From Lodderomyces elongisporus (Eukaryota; Ascomycota; Pichiomycetes; Serinales; Debaryomycetaceae): a DNA stretch of 64,000 bases. The notes beneath the pieces were generated by a model. It saw nothing but the letters and a program-made list of their open reading frames with translations. It was not told where the DNA came from and did no database searches. The position numbers were made by a program, and so were the translations under genes. Position 1 is the first letter of the stretch, and every line of letters starts with the position of its first letter. Shown here in pieces: positions 9,904-20,643 of this stretch. The stretch lies in assembly GCF_030384665.1 (NCBI RefSeq), contig NC_083674.1, positions 1,426,001-1,490,000 of the forward strand, given 5' to 3'.

Positions 9904-11607
9904 TTATTGTCGCCGATTTGGAGACCTTTTCCATGCAGCATGATCTTTTGGTCTATAGTTTAATGTGCCAATGCAAGAACTGTACGGAACCAACCTGTTA
10001 TAGGAATCCTTGCCATTTGTTGGTGACTTGATATTAGTGTATGCCTTGTATACGGACAATGGTGTCCACTCAACATCTCTATCAGATTTCTTGCGTATCA
10101 GTTTGGGAATTTCTGGAGTTGGCGGACACGCGCCGCTGAGAAACAAATCTTGAATGATAAACTCCTCACGCACAGTTCTCAAAACTGAGTTACTTATAGC
10201 TCGTGGTTCCAAATTTGCGAGTCGAACTTTCATCCTATTTGTAAGGTTAGAGCTACCAGTAGTCTCATCTGCAGGCCATTCATAAACTGAAGAGGTTACA
10301 AATCTGTCGTCTTCAACCACCCTTGCATGTTCTTGACCCGGTCCCAGTTGCTTTATCGATTCAAGCCATTTGAGTTCACTCAGATGTGTTGAGTGACGGA
10401 GTTGATCCAAGTTGCTGAAATTGTCCATATTGTCCAAATTGTCCAAATTGTCCAAATTGCCCAAATTGTGCGGATGACTTTGAGCTGATGGTACAAGCAA
10501 CTCAAAGGATGTATCGAAAGTTGCATCGAAACTATATGTTGGTGTACCTAGACCATGTAAACTCGGTTGACTTTGGATGAGTCGTTCGCTTTTTGCACCC
10601 AGGTCTTCACAATGATGCCCATCAGAGTTTTTATGGATATACTGTTTATTGACAACACTACTATTTATGCAAATGTTTTTATCTTTGCTTTTACTTTTGG
10701 GTTTGATTTTGGGGCTGGGGTTGGAGTTGTGGTTGGACTTGATGATGTCGCTGTTGTCGTTGTTATTGTTGTAATCATTATTGTTTGTGTTTGCATTTTT
10801 GAGGTATAAATCCAACTCATCGTTATAATTCCCTCTTTGAGAAAAATCATTAATAGGGTGTTGTTTATCCACAAAAGGCATTTGAATGGATGTTTTGGCG
10901 GTAGAGTCATCTCCATCACTCTCATCATTCAATGCCACACATTCACTATTACCGCCCTCCTTCACAATATCTTCAATATTTCCCGAGTCGACACGAAACC
11001 GGTGAGCACCATGCTCTTTCTCCATGATATAGTCCCAGTAGCTGGCATCCAAATTATGTGCAAAAACAAAATCGTTGCTTACTTTGAAACTTGCATTATT
11101 ATTCTCTTGATTCATTGTTTCTGCAACATGATGCAAAAACGTGTTATCACGAGAATTTTCAACATTTCCATATCCTAAAAAATCGGTGTTATCGGTGTCA
11201 TATTCTCCGTGGAATGTTGGGTGATGCAGCAGGTTGAATGTTTGATTCGAAACAGAGGGGGAAATATCCTGATATTTGCGAATAGGTAGTGATAAAGCAT
11301 TTTCCGTGGAAAGGTTGAGACACTCCCATTCTGCTGAGTTGAGGTCGATAGAGGTACAGAGTTGTTGTTGTTGCTGCTGTTGCTGTTGTTGTTGCCGTTG
11401 TTGTTGTTGTTGCTGTTGTTGTTGGAATTGTTGAAACTGTTGTAACTCTGTGAATTGTTGGAATTGTTGCAACTGTTCTTCTATAGAATGCGTTGTTTGT
11501 AAATCTACAATTTTGTAATCATTTTCCTCAATCCGGTGGACTTTACTGTCGGTGTACACATCGTTATCAACGATGTAGTTGAACCCTTCATCGCTTCTGT
11601 CAATCAT
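9904..11607 (-). CDS. Unrecognised Q/N/D-rich protein with a basic conserved-looking C-terminus
   Basis: 567 aa from the first in-frame ATG at 11607 (MIDRSDEG). The frame is open for 16 more codons upstream, but only to a TTG. An early polyQ block (residues ~50-85) comes from CAA/CAG runs. It is followed by acidic, Asn-rich sequence, a short S/K-P-K basic patch near ~310-325, and an N-L-D-N-L-D tandem repeat near ~390-405. The last ~100 residues are different: regular, hydrophobic and basic (REEFIIQDLFLSGACPPTPEI, LIRKKSDRDVEWTPLSVYKAY, ending in KRSPNRRQ). That part is probably the conserved functional module. The TPEIP/PPTP pieces resemble short docking or phosphorylation motifs. No family is recognised; a regulator is plausible from composition only. 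Confidence 0.8.
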   Translation of the reverse strand: MIDRSDEGFNYIVDNDVYTDSKVHRIEENDYKIVDLQTTHSIEEQLQQFQQFTELQQFQQFQQQQQQQQQRQQQQQQQQQQQLCTSIDLNSAEWECLNLSTENALSLPIRKYQDISPSVSNQTFNLLHHPTFHGEYDTDNTDFLGYGNVENSRDNTFLHHVAETMNQENNNASFKVSNDFVFAHNLDASYWDYIMEKEHGAHRFRVDSGNIEDIVKEGGNSECVALNDESDGDDSTAKTSIQMPFVDKQHPINDFSQRGNYNDELDLYLKNANTNNNDYNNNNDNSDIIKSNHNSNPSPKIKPKSKSKDKNICINSSVVNKQYIHKNSDGHHCEDLGAKSERLIQSQPSLHGLGTPTYSFDATFDTSFELLVPSAQSHPHNLGNLDNLDNLDNMDNFSNLDQLRHSTHLSELKWLESIKQLGPGQEHARVVEDDRFVTSSVYEWPADETTGSSNLTNRMKVRLANLEPRAISNSVLRTVREEFIIQDLFLSGACPPTPEIPKLIRKKSDRDVEWTPLSVYKAYTNIKSPTNGKDSYNRLVPYSSCIGTLNYRPKDHAAWKRSPNRRQ

Positions 11608-12430
11608 ATCACACTTGCACAAAAACAAAAAATCAAAAAAACTGGTATACTCCAATATCTTAATGGGTAAGTTACAAATTGTTTGCTTGCTTCTACTTCT
11701 GCTTCATCTATGGATCCTATTCTTGCTATAGCTGTGATTCCAACTTTATGTATTGAACTGTGGTATTAGTAAATTCCAAAATCCTTTCTTTTTGTCTTGG
11801 TAAAACCTTAAACGCAAACTTATGAGCAATAAGCAAAAATATATATATAGATGTAGTTTGCTGTCACTTATCAAACAACTTGAAAGATTGTTAACTTGTC
11901 AAATGGTCGGTTTTTGTTTTTTGGGAGACAGTAAGGTAAGTACTAATACTTTTCTATTTCCCTTGTACGAACCCATTCCAAAAAATTTGAATTCTTATGC
12001 AATTGTGAATTGTTAACCAAAAGTATTTAGGATAAATTCTTTGAATTTATGATATGCTTAATATCTACACACATACATTGTAGTAATTGAGCCCTCTTTT
12101 CGCCACACATAATTTATCTAGTTGATCTTCTAATACCCGTACCCTATAGAAAAGAATGTTGAAGAGTGCAAGATGCAAAAAGACAGAAAAAGGTTTTAGG
12201 GGGTTGATTTTTTCAACCACAAAAAAAAAAGTAAAATTACACAGGGAGAAAGAGAGAGAGAGAGAAAGAGAGAGAGAGCGTAGGATAACAAAAAAAACTC
12301 TGGATTTGTGTAACAAGACTCTTTTTCCACCCAACTCAAGCCTCTCCCCTCCCCACGGGAATTGATATGGATAGATGTAAAATCTCTTGTATTTGCCTGG
12401 TGTTTGCATTATATCGAGACAGAGTATGAT

Positions 12431-12437
12431 TGACTCA
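12431..12437. promoter_or_regulatory. Gcn4-type TGACTCA, distal, ILV1 upstream
   Basis: Perfect heptamer about 1.16 kb from the ILV1 ATG. Its distance makes it less likely to matter than the 13018 site. Confidence 0.3.
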
Positions 12438-13017
12438 TTGCATTACAAATTTGTAGATAGAATAAATATTAAAAAGAAAAGACGTTTGCCTTTACATAAA
12501 CATGCATTGGGTATAGCTATACACTCGGCGCCCAACACATTACGTTCGGTCCTCTTCATCATTATCATAATCATCATCATCATCATCTTCTTCTTCTTCT
12601 TCTTTGCTCTTTGTTTATTCCTCCCTTAACCGATAAGAACAAACTGCACTAACGGCTGATGTCTTTTTTTTTGATCTTTTTTTTGGTAAAGAATACGATA
12701 TTTACGTGTTCACTTAAACTCGTCCTTCCCCACCAACCCTCATTCCCACCACCACCACCTGTAAGATGAATAAGCTGATATTTTTTCTCTGACCTCTTGT
12801 ACATCTCTCTCTTTTTTTTTTTCTTTCTTTCTTCCTTTTTCCTAGTTTGAGAGATATCAAAAAAGAAAAAGATCTAAGTGCTCCTTTCACTTTTCTGCTA
12901 CATGTACGAAGCCTAAGTAATGTTTGGTGGTTTATTTCAGAAATTTTTGGATACTTAACAAGTCGTGAACTAGACTGCTTTGTCTTAGTTTAACGGGTGG
13001 GCGGAATAAAACATCTC

Positions 13018-13024
13018 TGACTCA
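13018..13024. promoter_or_regulatory. Gcn4-type TGACTCA upstream of ILV1
   Basis: Perfect TGACTCA about 575 bp upstream of ILV1. A second core, TGACTC, lies at 13230-13235. ILV1 belongs to general amino-acid control in S. cerevisiae, so the site is in a sensible place. Confidence 0.5.
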
Positions 13025-13148
13025 ATTTTGGAGAAAAAAGAAAAAGAAAAAAGAAAAGAAAAATTCGGAGGAAGGTACGCAAAAGCGAGGGCCGAGCGTT
13101 AACGGAACGACTTGTTGATTCTACTTTTTTTTTCACTTTCCATTTTGA

Positions 13149-13149
<1 letters not shown>

Positions 13150-13206
<57 letters not shown>
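13150..13206 (+). repeat. (TTTTCCA)n heptamer array
   Basis: About eight tandem 7-bp units (TTTTCCA) in the ILV1 upstream region. Noncoding, likely length-polymorphic. Confidence 0.85.
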
Positions 13207-13472
13207 ATTCTATTCTTTTCTTTTTTCTTTGACTCGAAAGAGAATTGAATTACCTTCCCTGTTTACAACCTTCAGTTTTCCATTTTATAAACTCGGTATT
13301 CCTTCCTTAAATTTGGATAAACAAATATTCAGGAAACTGGGACTTCAAGATCAAATCTGTAAAGTGAAAAATCAAAAAAAAAAACAAACTAACAAACAAA
13401 CTAGGAACTGAGACAATTTGTTGGGTTGTTTGTTCTGTCCTTTGTTGTTTTTAGTTTTTAATTTTTTTTAAC

Positions 13473-13510
13473 TTGACTTGACTTGACTTTACTTTACTTT
13501 ACTTTACTTT
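13473..13510 (+). repeat. (ACTTG)n / (ACTTT)n pentamer array
   Basis: Tandem ACTTG units change to ACTTT units, with a poly-T tract just downstream, within 130 bp of the ILV1 start. Confidence 0.8.
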
Positions 13511-13597
13511 CCATCAAAAAAAGTTTTTTTTTTTTTTTTCTTTTTCGATTCGTATTTATTCCGGATACCGTTATTTTTAGACTTGCTATAAACTGAA

Positions 13598-15352
13598 ATG
13601 AGGTTGCCATCGTCATATCTGTCAGTATCATTTGTGCGGACCGCCACATGGAAACAACAGCAGCATCATGCGTTAGCTTCAAGACTACATCATCTCGGAT
13701 CTCAGAGTGTTACTAGACAAAATAGCACGTTAACACCAAGAGAGCAATGGCCTGAGCTTTCCGACGCGGACTTTGTACAAAACACGCAAGGAGACAATGT
13801 CAGTAAGCAGCCAGATTATGTCAAATTGATTCTTACTTCAAGGGTATATGATGTTGTACCTGAGGCGGGTACTCCTTTGACACATGCAATTAACTTATCG
13901 CATCGATGTGGCTCCAACATATATCTCAAGAGGGAAGACTTGCTTCCTGTGTTTTCATTCAAGTTGCGAGGTGCCTACAATATGATTGCGCATTTAAATT
14001 CAAATTCAAGATATCCTATATCAGGTGTCATTGCTTGCTCAGCAGGTAATCACGCCCAAGGTGTCGCGTATTCGGCAAACAGACTAAACATCCCAGCCAC
14101 CATAGTGATGCCCACCCCCACACCTTCAATCAAGTACTCAAATGTCTCGCGTTTAGGATCACAGGTTGTTCTTTACGGTGATGATTTTGATTCTGCAAAG
14201 CAAGAGTGTGCAAGATTAAGTAAAGAAAACAACTTGATCAATATCCCACCATTTAATCATCCATATGTCATTGCAGGCCAAGGTACAGTAGCATTGGAGA
14301 TTACACGTCAATTGAGACTTGACAAATTGAGTGCAATTTTTGTTCCAGTTGGTGGTGGTGGTTTGATTGCAGGTGTAGCTGCATACATGAAGAATATTGC
14401 ACCACATGTCAAGATTATTGGTGTTGAGACCTACGATGCAGATGCTTTGCATGAATCATTGCTTAGAAAGGATCTGGTGACTTTAAACAAAGTGGGACAG
14501 TTTGCAGATGGAACAGCAGTCAAGGTTTTAGGAGACGAGACTTGGAGACTTTGTAAAGATCTTGTTGATGAAGTTGTGCTTGTGAATACTGACGAAATCT
14601 GTGCAGCAATAAAGGACATTTTTGAAGACACGAGATCGATAACTGAGCCATCTGGTGCGTTATCTGTTGCTGGATTAAAGAAATATATTGAGCAAAATCC
14701 TGATATCGATCACAGAAACAAGACGTATGTCCCTGTGCTTTCAGGGGCAAATATGAACTTTGACCGTTTAAGATTTGTTAGTGAAAGAGCCGTATTGGGT
14801 GAAGGTAGAGAAGTATCGCTTGCAGTGACCATACCAGAACAGCCAGGTGAGTTTGCCAAATTGCAAAAAATCATCCATCCAAGAGCAATCACCGAGTTCT
14901 CATACAGGTGCAGTGATAAACAAACAGCTAACATCTTTGTTTCATTCAACGTTGTTGACCGAAATAGAGAAAAGCCCAAAATCATTGATGCCATGAGCAA
15001 TGCAGGATTTGAAGTCGTGGATATGTCTGAGAATGAACTTGCCAAATCTCATGGTAGGTACCTCGTTGGTGGTAAGTCACATTCGCCAAGAACCGATAAT
15101 GAAAGAGTATTTCAGTTTGAGTTTCCCGAAAAGCCAAATGCTTTATTCAATTTCTTGCAAGCTTTAAAGAGTGATTGGGATATAAGCTTGTTTAACTATA
15201 GAAATCATGGTCACGATGTGGGTAAAGTTTTGTGTGGATTTACTTTGCCCGAGGGTTCGGAGGAAGAGTTTCAAGAATTTTTGAAAAGTGTCGGCTACAC
15301 ATTCGTCGAAGAAACGGACAACGTGTTTTACAAAAAGTTTTTGAGAAACTAG
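13598..15352 (+). CDS. ILV1: Threonine deaminase (threonine dehydratase), mitochondrial
   Basis: 584 aa. The enzyme converts threonine to 2-oxobutyrate, the first committed step of isoleucine synthesis. The first ~45 residues are Arg/Ser/Gln-rich without acidic residues, as in a mitochondrial presequence. The fold-type II PLP core follows: the Schiff-base lysine K122 in [19 protein letters not shown], and the phosphate loop VGGGGLIAG at ~251. The C-terminal ~190 residues carry the two ACT-like regulatory subdomains (EQPGEFAKL and [10 protein letters not shown]) that mediate isoleucine inhibition and valine activation. Length matches fungal Ilv1 (S. cerevisiae 576). Upstream TGACTCA motifs suggest Gcn4 control. 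Its 3' end converges on GUF1 across a TAAATA repeat. Confidence 0.97.
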   Translation: MRLPSSYLSVSFVRTATWKQQQHHALASRLHHLGSQSVTRQNSTLTPREQWPELSDADFVQNTQGDNVSKQPDYVKLILTSRVYDVVPEAGTPLTHAINLSHRCGSNIYLKREDLLPVFSFKLRGAYNMIAHLNSNSRYPISGVIACSAGNHAQGVAYSANRLNIPATIVMPTPTPSIKYSNVSRLGSQVVLYGDDFDSAKQECARLSKENNLINIPPFNHPYVIAGQGTVALEITRQLRLDKLSAIFVPVGGGGLIAGVAAYMKNIAPHVKIIGVETYDADALHESLLRKDLVTLNKVGQFADGTAVKVLGDETWRLCKDLVDEVVLVNTDEICAAIKDIFEDTRSITEPSGALSVAGLKKYIEQNPDIDHRNKTYVPVLSGANMNFDRLRFVSERAVLGEGREVSLAVTIPEQPGEFAKLQKIIHPRAITEFSYRCSDKQTANIFVSFNVVDRNREKPKIIDAMSNAGFEVVDMSENELAKSHGRYLVGGKSHSPRTDNERVFQFEFPEKPNALFNFLQALKSDWDISLFNYRNHGHDVGKVLCGFTLPEGSEEEFQEFLKSVGYTFVEETDNVFYKKFLRN

Positions 15353-15384
15353 CCACTGTCAATTGAGATATGTACCTAGAGTTT

Positions 15385-15500
15385 ATATATATATATAAAT
15401 ATAAATATAAATATAAATATAAATATAAATATAAATATAAATATAAATATAAATATAAATATAAATATAAATATAAATATAAATATAAATATGAATATAT
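15385..15500 (+). repeat. (AAATAT)n hexamer array between ILV1 and GUF1
   Basis: About 17 near-perfect AAATAT units, flanked by short TA runs, fill most of the 172-bp gap between two convergent genes. The array overlaps where both poly(A) signals would lie, since ATAAATA resembles yeast efficiency/positioning elements on the plus strand. Confidence 0.9.
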
Positions 15501-15524
15501 AATTTTGAAAAAAATATTTACATG

Positions 15525-17540
15525 CTAGTTATCACGACGTAAAAATGCTTGGTAGGCATCATTTCCGATATTAATACGTCCCACTGCCTTCATTTGTTTC
15601 TTTCCTTCCTTCTGTCTTTCCAACAATTTTTTATATCTGGAGATATCTGCAGCATGCAACTTTTGAGTAACATCCTTCCGCTTGGCCTTAATAGTTTCTC
15701 TCGCAATCACTTTGTTGTTGACTCGAGCTTGAATGGCGACTTCGAAAAGCTGGTACCTCAAAAATTTCTTGAATCGAGTCACATACTCTTTACCCTTTGC
15801 TTGTGCTATTGACTTGTGCACAATCGTGGTGAGGGCATCTTGCGGCTCTCCGTTGACACATAGTTCCATCTTTACAATATCAGATTTACGGTATCCAGCA
15901 TCTTCATAGTCCAAAGACGCATACCCCTTTGTGCAACCTTTTAATTTTCCAAAAAAATCCTCAACCAATTGTGCCATGGGAATATCGTATCGTAAAAGTG
16001 TTTGGCCGGTGTTGAGGTACTCGACTTCTTTCTGCTCACCTCTGTTGCTCAAACATAGTTGCATAACAGTACCAACATATTCATTGGGCAAGGTCATAAT
16101 AGTCTCAACATAAGGTTCCATATAGTGCGATACCAAGTTATGCATTTTATTATCGGGAAACTCATCAGGGTTAGTGATAATTTTCTCATCACCATTTTTG
16201 AATACAATTTTATACGGCACAGTTGGTGCGGTCAATATTATTTTCGCACCATACTCTTTTTCCAACCTCTCTTTAAAGACCGATGCATGTAGAGATCCCA
16301 AGAATCCCAATCTCCAGCCTGAACCTAATGCATTCGATGTCTCTTTTTCCAAATGCACGGACCGATCGTTGAGCACTAGATTTTGTATAGAATCATCCAT
16401 AATGCTAAAATCTTTTCCTTCCGAAGGGAACGCTCCTACAAACACCATAGGTTGGGGCTCCTCAAAACCTGGAAGTGGGTCTAAGCCTTCGCTTTTTCCC
16501 AATTGGAAAAAAGTATCACCCACCAATGCTTCACGTGGGTTTTTCATCCCCGGAATCACATAAGCGACTTGACCGGCTTTGATATATTCCATTGGTGTTC
16601 TATCAGGGTACATTATCCCCACTTCTTTCACGTCATAAGTTTTGTTTGTGTGCGCCGAGAGTAGCTTTGTTCCCTTTTTCAATTTTCCATCAACAACATG
16701 TACCAACATCACCACACCCACATACGGATCATGCCACGAGTCAACCAACAAAGCTTTTAATGGTCTTGATTCATCACCCACAGGAGCAGGGATGTTTTTG
16801 ATAATTGAAGGAATTATTTTGTCAACATTGAGACCTGTTTTGGCGCTTACTGGAATGCAATCTGCAGGATCCAACTCAAACGTAGTCTCCACTTGCTCCA
16901 TAGCTCTAGGGATATTTGCCAGGTCAAGGTCGATTTTGTTTATAATGGGTATAAGTTTCAAGTCCATGCTATAAGCAAGAAAAAAGTTTGCAACTGTTTG
17001 AGCCTGCACACCTTGCGAAGCATCAACTAAAAGTAAAGCCCCTCCACACGACGCATAACTCCGCGAGACTTCAGCTCTAAAATCAACGTGACCAGGAGTA
17101 TCAACCAAATGAAGTAAATAATCCTGCCCTGAAGCTGGCTCGGTGTATAACATCGAGACCGTTTGAGCTTTGACCGTAATTCCTCGCTCTCTTTCCACAT
17201 CAAGTTTATCAAGTACTTGAGATTTAGAGCCCGGCTCAATGACCCCTGTAAGTTCAAGAAGTCTATCGGATAATGTAGATTTCCCATGATCAACATGTGC
17301 CACAATACTGAAATTTCTATAGTTTTGAATGGGTATCTTGGATATTCGTTCTTCCAATTCTTTTCTGAATTGATCTTGTCCTAGTCGCATCTTTTTCTCT
17401 TGAACAGACATTGGCTTGGCTGGCTTGGCTGGCTTCTCTGACTTTGATGGTTCCGCCGTGGCAAGATAACGAAAACCATATTGACGACGATTCGATAATA
17501 AAGAAACGCACGATTTAAAGCAAAACCAAGGTCGTAGCAT
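15525..17540 (-). CDS. GUF1: Mitochondrial elongation-factor-4-type GTPase Guf1 (LepA)
   Basis: 671 aa. Mitochondrial LepA/EF4 homologue, which acts on the mitoribosome under stress. The N-terminus ([10 protein letters not shown]..., Arg-rich) is a presequence, followed by a short PAKPAKP repeat. GTPase motifs: G1 AHVDHGKS (81-88), G2 region [10 protein letters not shown]3 DTPGHVDF, G4 [11 protein letters not shown]-like domains II, III and V follow ([19 protein letters not shown]), then the LepA-specific C-terminal domain with an R/K-rich end ([37 protein letters not shown]). All lengths and motifs are normal. It lies downstream of SER1 on the same strand. Confidence 0.97.
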   Translation of the reverse strand: MLRPWFCFKSCVSLLSNRRQYGFRYLATAEPSKSEKPAKPAKPMSVQEKKMRLGQDQFRKELEERISKIPIQNYRNFSIVAHVDHGKSTLSDRLLELTGVIEPGSKSQVLDKLDVERERGITVKAQTVSMLYTEPASGQDYLLHLVDTPGHVDFRAEVSRSYASCGGALLLVDASQGVQAQTVANFFLAYSMDLKLIPIINKIDLDLANIPRAMEQVETTFELDPADCIPVSAKTGLNVDKIIPSIIKNIPAPVGDESRPLKALLVDSWHDPYVGVVMLVHVVDGKLKKGTKLLSAHTNKTYDVKEVGIMYPDRTPMEYIKAGQVAYVIPGMKNPREALVGDTFFQLGKSEGLDPLPGFEEPQPMVFVGAFPSEGKDFSIMDDSIQNLVLNDRSVHLEKETSNALGSGWRLGFLGSLHASVFKERLEKEYGAKIILTAPTVPYKIVFKNGDEKIITNPDEFPDNKMHNLVSHYMEPYVETIMTLPNEYVGTVMQLCLSNRGEQKEVEYLNTGQTLLRYDIPMAQLVEDFFGKLKGCTKGYASLDYEDAGYRKSDIVKMELCVNGEPQDALTTIVHKSIAQAKGKEYVTRFKKFLRYQLFEVAIQARVNNKVIARETIKAKRKDVTQKLHAADISRYKKLLERQKEGKKQMKAVGRINIGNDAYQAFLRRDN

Positions 17541-17978
17541 ATATAATAATGTATGGCACTAATTAAGTATGGAATATGTATATGGCTGTTTAATTTCGGA
17601 TTTTGATGTGGACTCTACTTTGCAATGCAAATGGGAAACGAAAAAAAAAGAGAAAGAAAACTGTACTCAAATAAAAATTACGTAAGCCATTCAAGCGCAA
17701 TATTATCCTCAATTTCGCACAACGAGAAGCCATTAATGGATAAAACCAACCATGTGGGGACAGAAAGAGCATGAAATTGAATAGACAAGGGTATGGATTT
17801 CAACGAGCAAGTGCCAAAAATCTTGTTTTCAACAATATTGCAAAATGAAAAGTAGTAAGTAGTAAGTAGTAAGTAGTAAGTAGTAAGTAGTAAGTAGTAA
17901 GTAGTAAGTAGTAAGCATTAGTCCTAGCAATATTACTAACAATAAAAAGTGTATTTTTCAAATTTCTAAATAAAGTAA
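17541..17978. other. Intergenic GUF1 promoter / SER1 3' region
   Basis: 438 bp holding a heptamer array at 17851-17915 and otherwise ordinary AT-rich sequence. No gene seen. Confidence 0.5.
17851..17915 (+). repeat. (AAGTAGT)n heptamer array
   Basis: About nine perfect tandem 7-bp units just beyond the SER1 stop codon. Confidence 0.9.
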
Positions 17979-19157
17979 TTACGCATTTTTCTCAGCAAAA
18001 TCCTTAACAAATTGCACAAGTTTTTCAACGCTTTCAAGAGTCACAGCATTGTAAATGGAAGCTCTAATTCCACCAACGGACCTGTGTCCTTTCAACCCTT
18101 TCAACTGTTGTGTCTCAGCATCCTTAACAAATTTCGCATCCAATTCTTCGCTTGGAGTTTTGAATACCACGTTCATATTGGAGCGCACATTGGGGTTCTT
18201 GACGGGCAAAGTGTAGAAGTTGGATGTTGCATCCAATGCATCGTATAACAACTTTGCCTTTTGATTGTTAGTTTTTTCCACTGCCTTAACCCCGCCTTCT
18301 TTGATCAACTTTTCAGTGACTAATTTCAAAATTTGACATGTGAACAAGGGGATTGTGTTGTAAGCAGAATTGTTTTTAACGACAACGGGGAAGCTGAATG
18401 CAATAGGCAGCAAGGAAATATCTAAACTCTTTAATTGTTCGTCTGTGGCTTGATCCAAGAGATCTTTCCTGACAATATATATTGTTAATCCAGCAATTCC
18501 AATGTTCTTTTGAGCCCCTGCCATTATAGCACCATATTTGCTAACATCAATTTCCTTCGACAAAATATTGGACGACATATCGGCAATCAAGGGCACATCT
18601 TTTGGCAAGTAGGACGAGTCTGGAACAGTCTGGAATTCATTGCCATGAACTGTTTCGTTATCACAAACCCACAAGTAAGCTGTATCCTCTTTGATCTGTT
18701 CCCATTTGGAGAATGGAGGAATATCGCTATAGTGCTCACTCTTGGTGTTAACTACTGGATAGGCATCGAAACCCAATCTCTTGGCTTCCTCTAATGCTTT
18801 GGCCGACCAGGAACCTGTAACAGCATATGCAGCTTTCCCCTTGCGGCCAGTTTTCTTTGCATAATGTGCCATCATGTTTTGTACAATGGCTGAAAATCCA
18901 CCAGTACCACCTCCTTGAAGAAAGAATACTTCATAATCATCAGGAATGCTCAACAATTGCTTCAAATTATTCTTTGTATTATCAATTATTGCGGTAGCTG
19001 GTTTTGATCTATGCGAAATCTCCCCAACACCAACAGAGTCACCATGGTATGAAATCAAGTCGTAAGCCGCTTGTTGCAAAACATCGGTGGGTAAAAGAGC
19101 AGGACCTGCACCGTAATAATTTGGTTCTTCCCTTTCAAGTGTACGAGGGGCAGTCAT
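17979..19157 (-). CDS. SER1: 3-phosphoserine aminotransferase
   Basis: 392 aa from ATG at 19157 (MTAPRTLEREEPNYYGAGPA), which matches the family length (S. cerevisiae 395) and N-terminus. It transaminates 3-phosphohydroxypyruvate with glutamate in serine synthesis. Class V aminotransferase features: the GAGPALLP entry, QGGGTGGFSA cofactor loop (81-90), W117 in TGSWSAK, D193-M-S-S, and PLP lysine K217 in AGAQKNIG. The C-terminal GHRSVGGIRASIYNA binds the substrate phosphate. The frame stays open upstream to another ATG at 19493. However, that stretch is lysine-rich low complexity and contains the TATA-like TA run and a Gcn4 motif, so I treat it as promoter. Confidence 0.96.
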   Translation of the reverse strand: MTAPRTLEREEPNYYGAGPALLPTDVLQQAAYDLISYHGDSVGVGEISHRSKPATAIIDNTKNNLKQLLSIPDDYEVFFLQGGGTGGFSAIVQNMMAHYAKKTGRKGKAAYAVTGSWSAKALEEAKRLGFDAYPVVNTKSEHYSDIPPFSKWEQIKEDTAYLWVCDNETVHGNEFQTVPDSSYLPKDVPLIADMSSNILSKEIDVSKYGAIMAGAQKNIGIAGLTIYIVRKDLLDQATDEQLKSLDISLLPIAFSFPVVVKNNSAYNTIPLFTCQILKLVTEKLIKEGGVKAVEKTNNQKAKLLYDALDATSNFYTLPVKNPNVRSNMNVVFKTPSEELDAKFVKDAETQQLKGLKGHRSVGGIRASIYNAVTLESVEKLVQFVKDFAEKNA

Positions 19158-19629
19158 GTTCAATGCTATGAATATGTGTGTATATTTATGTATACGTATG
19201 TATATATGTGTAGTTGTGAGTAATAATGAAAATTTATGATAAAAGAATAATAGGTAGTAAGCACCTCTTGCGAAACCGGTAAGAGAAGGGTAATTTTTCT
19301 GTTTTTTTTTTTTTTTTCTTTTTTTCGTTTTTTCTTTTTTTCTTTTTTTTTTGTCTAGTCCTGGATTGCGCATATATATATATATATATGTCAAGTTGGA
19401 GAAGAAAGTCTGGAATTCTTGTGCGGAAAATTGTGACTCAGCGATTCCATTGCGCAAGTGAGAAAATGAGTTTTTGAACCATCCAGGCTTCATTTGTAAG
19501 TGATTTCATTACAAAAAGAAAAAAAAAAAACAAAGATCCGAAATGTTTCAGGTGCCATTTAGACGTCATTAGCTCCAAGTTGGAAAAAGCGTAAATTTTC
19601 ACTGAGATAATGGCAGAGTTGAGTTCTTA
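19158..19629. other. SER1 promoter region
   Basis: 472 bp with T-rich tracts at ~19300-19350, an AT alternating run at ~19373-19390 (TATA-like) and TGACTCA at 19434. Confidence 0.55.
19434..19440. promoter_or_regulatory. Gcn4-type TGACTCA upstream of SER1
   Basis: Perfect heptamer 277 bp upstream of the SER1 ATG, with a TATA-like (TA)n run lying between. This is the expected arrangement for an amino-acid biosynthetic promoter. Confidence 0.6.
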
Positions 19630-20643
19630 TCACAAGTTGCGTACTCCATTTATGAAATATATAAGCTCCACGTCATCTGTGTCGTCTAGAAGGCAGTGTA
19701 AACTACACTTTTGCGGGGCAATATATAATAGCACCGTGCGACACCTTCCTACAATTTTCGATGCCAGCTGCCAATCTTTTAGTTTCACACAAATTTCAAC
19801 TTCGCCAAGGCTATCTTCATCCTCTTCTTCTTCTTCATAATTGTCATTATAATCATGATGAGTTGCTTCTTTACCGTTCTCCGTATTCAACAGATGTAGA
19901 TTCCCATTTTTATATAATGACTCTCGCACAGAATAATCGGTATCAGTATTTGTAGGTCTGTGCACTTCCAACTTGTTGTTCCATGCCACAGTCACTTTGA
20001 ACTTCCCGTCTTCTTCTAAAACAAACCGTAATAGACCGCCATCTCTTTTACTGGCCTGGATAACGACACGGTCATTAAATGCAGTCTTTTTGAATTTATC
20101 CAATCTTTTGAACATGGTTACAAACTCATTGGGTAGTCGCATGATTAAACCATGGTCTGTATGCAATGGCTCGCGCAACAAATCCTGTGCCTCTCGCAAT
20201 ATCTTGACAGGTATACGGAACGTATGGTTGACCACATTAGAGTTGATGTTTATGTTTGAATAGAATAATGCAAGTGACGCGGTCCGGCCACTTTTTGTAG
20301 CGACGCCTTGCTCGCCTGTAGTATCTGTTCGTTGCAACCTAATGTTTAGTCCCTCACTATTTGCTTTGTCAAAATTTTTCAACGTTTGAAGCAAAAGATC
20401 AATGTTGATTTCCATCAGGATGGTGTTCTCTCTCATACTTTGAATTTCCATCAGTTCAAAGTGCCTAGCAGTTGGAAACTTGCACCACACCTGAGGCTCC
20501 AGGTTTGCAGAACCTCCATTGACCAGAATTACACATAGTTCTTCCGGCGTGAATTTAAGTATAACAAACTTTCTTAGATGTGAGATTAGCAGTAATGTCT
20601 CCTTGAGTTTCTCTGTGTTTCTTGTCATAAACTTCAATTTCAT
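19630..20643 (-). CDS. HUS1: DNA-damage checkpoint clamp subunit Hus1/Mec3 (9-1-1 complex)
   Basis: 337 aa. The N-terminus MKLKFMTRNTEKLKETLLLISHLRKF, then RFTPEELCVIL-like strands (here LKFTPEELCVIL) and PQVWCKFP, matches the Hus1 family. Further family features are ENTILMEINIDLLLQTLK, HTFRIPVKILRE and LLREPL, followed by a second PCNA-like half. With Rad9 and Rad1 it forms the heterotrimeric clamp loaded at damage sites to activate the ATR/Mec1 kinase. A short acidic EEEEEDED insert lies before the last strands (~275-285). Length is closer to metazoan/S. pombe Hus1 (~280-290) than to S. cerevisiae Mec3 (474). Confidence 0.85.
   Translation of the reverse strand: MKLKFMTRNTEKLKETLLLISHLRKFVILKFTPEELCVILVNGGSANLEPQVWCKFPTARHFELMEIQSMRENTILMEINIDLLLQTLKNFDKANSEGLNIRLQRTDTTGEQGVATKSGRTASLALFYSNININSNVVNHTFRIPVKILREAQDLLREPLHTDHGLIMRLPNEFVTMFKRLDKFKKTAFNDRVVIQASKRDGGLLRFVLEEDGKFKVTVAWNNKLEVHRPTNTDTDYSVRESLYKNGNLHLLNTENGKEATHHDYNDNYEEEEEDEDSLGEVEICVKLKDWQLASKIVGRCRTVLLYIAPQKCSLHCLLDDTDDVELIYFINGVRNL

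Larger units (their letters stand above)
11608..13597. other. Divergent 2-kb promoter region, orphan gene / ILV1
   Basis: This stretch contains a GA microsatellite (~12248-12279), CAT/CTT trinucleotide runs (~12565-12602), a TTTTCCA heptamer array, a GACTT/ACTTT pentamer array and long T tracts. It also has three TGACTC(A) motifs on the ILV1 side. The short ORFs here follow the repeats and have no protein-like features. Confidence 0.5.

Noticed and set aside
11608..11655. Sixteen extra codons before MIDRSDEG in the orphan gene
   Set aside because: They start from TTG, not ATG. The first in-frame ATG is 11607.
12065..12409. 114-aa minus-strand ORF upstream of ILV1
   Set aside because: It is largely the reading of a GA/CT microsatellite and flanking A runs.
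19158..19493. In-frame 112-codon N-terminal extension of SER1
   Set aside because: The stretch is Lys/Tyr/Ile low complexity and contains the TATA-like TA run and the TGACTCA motif. The family N-terminus begins at 19157.
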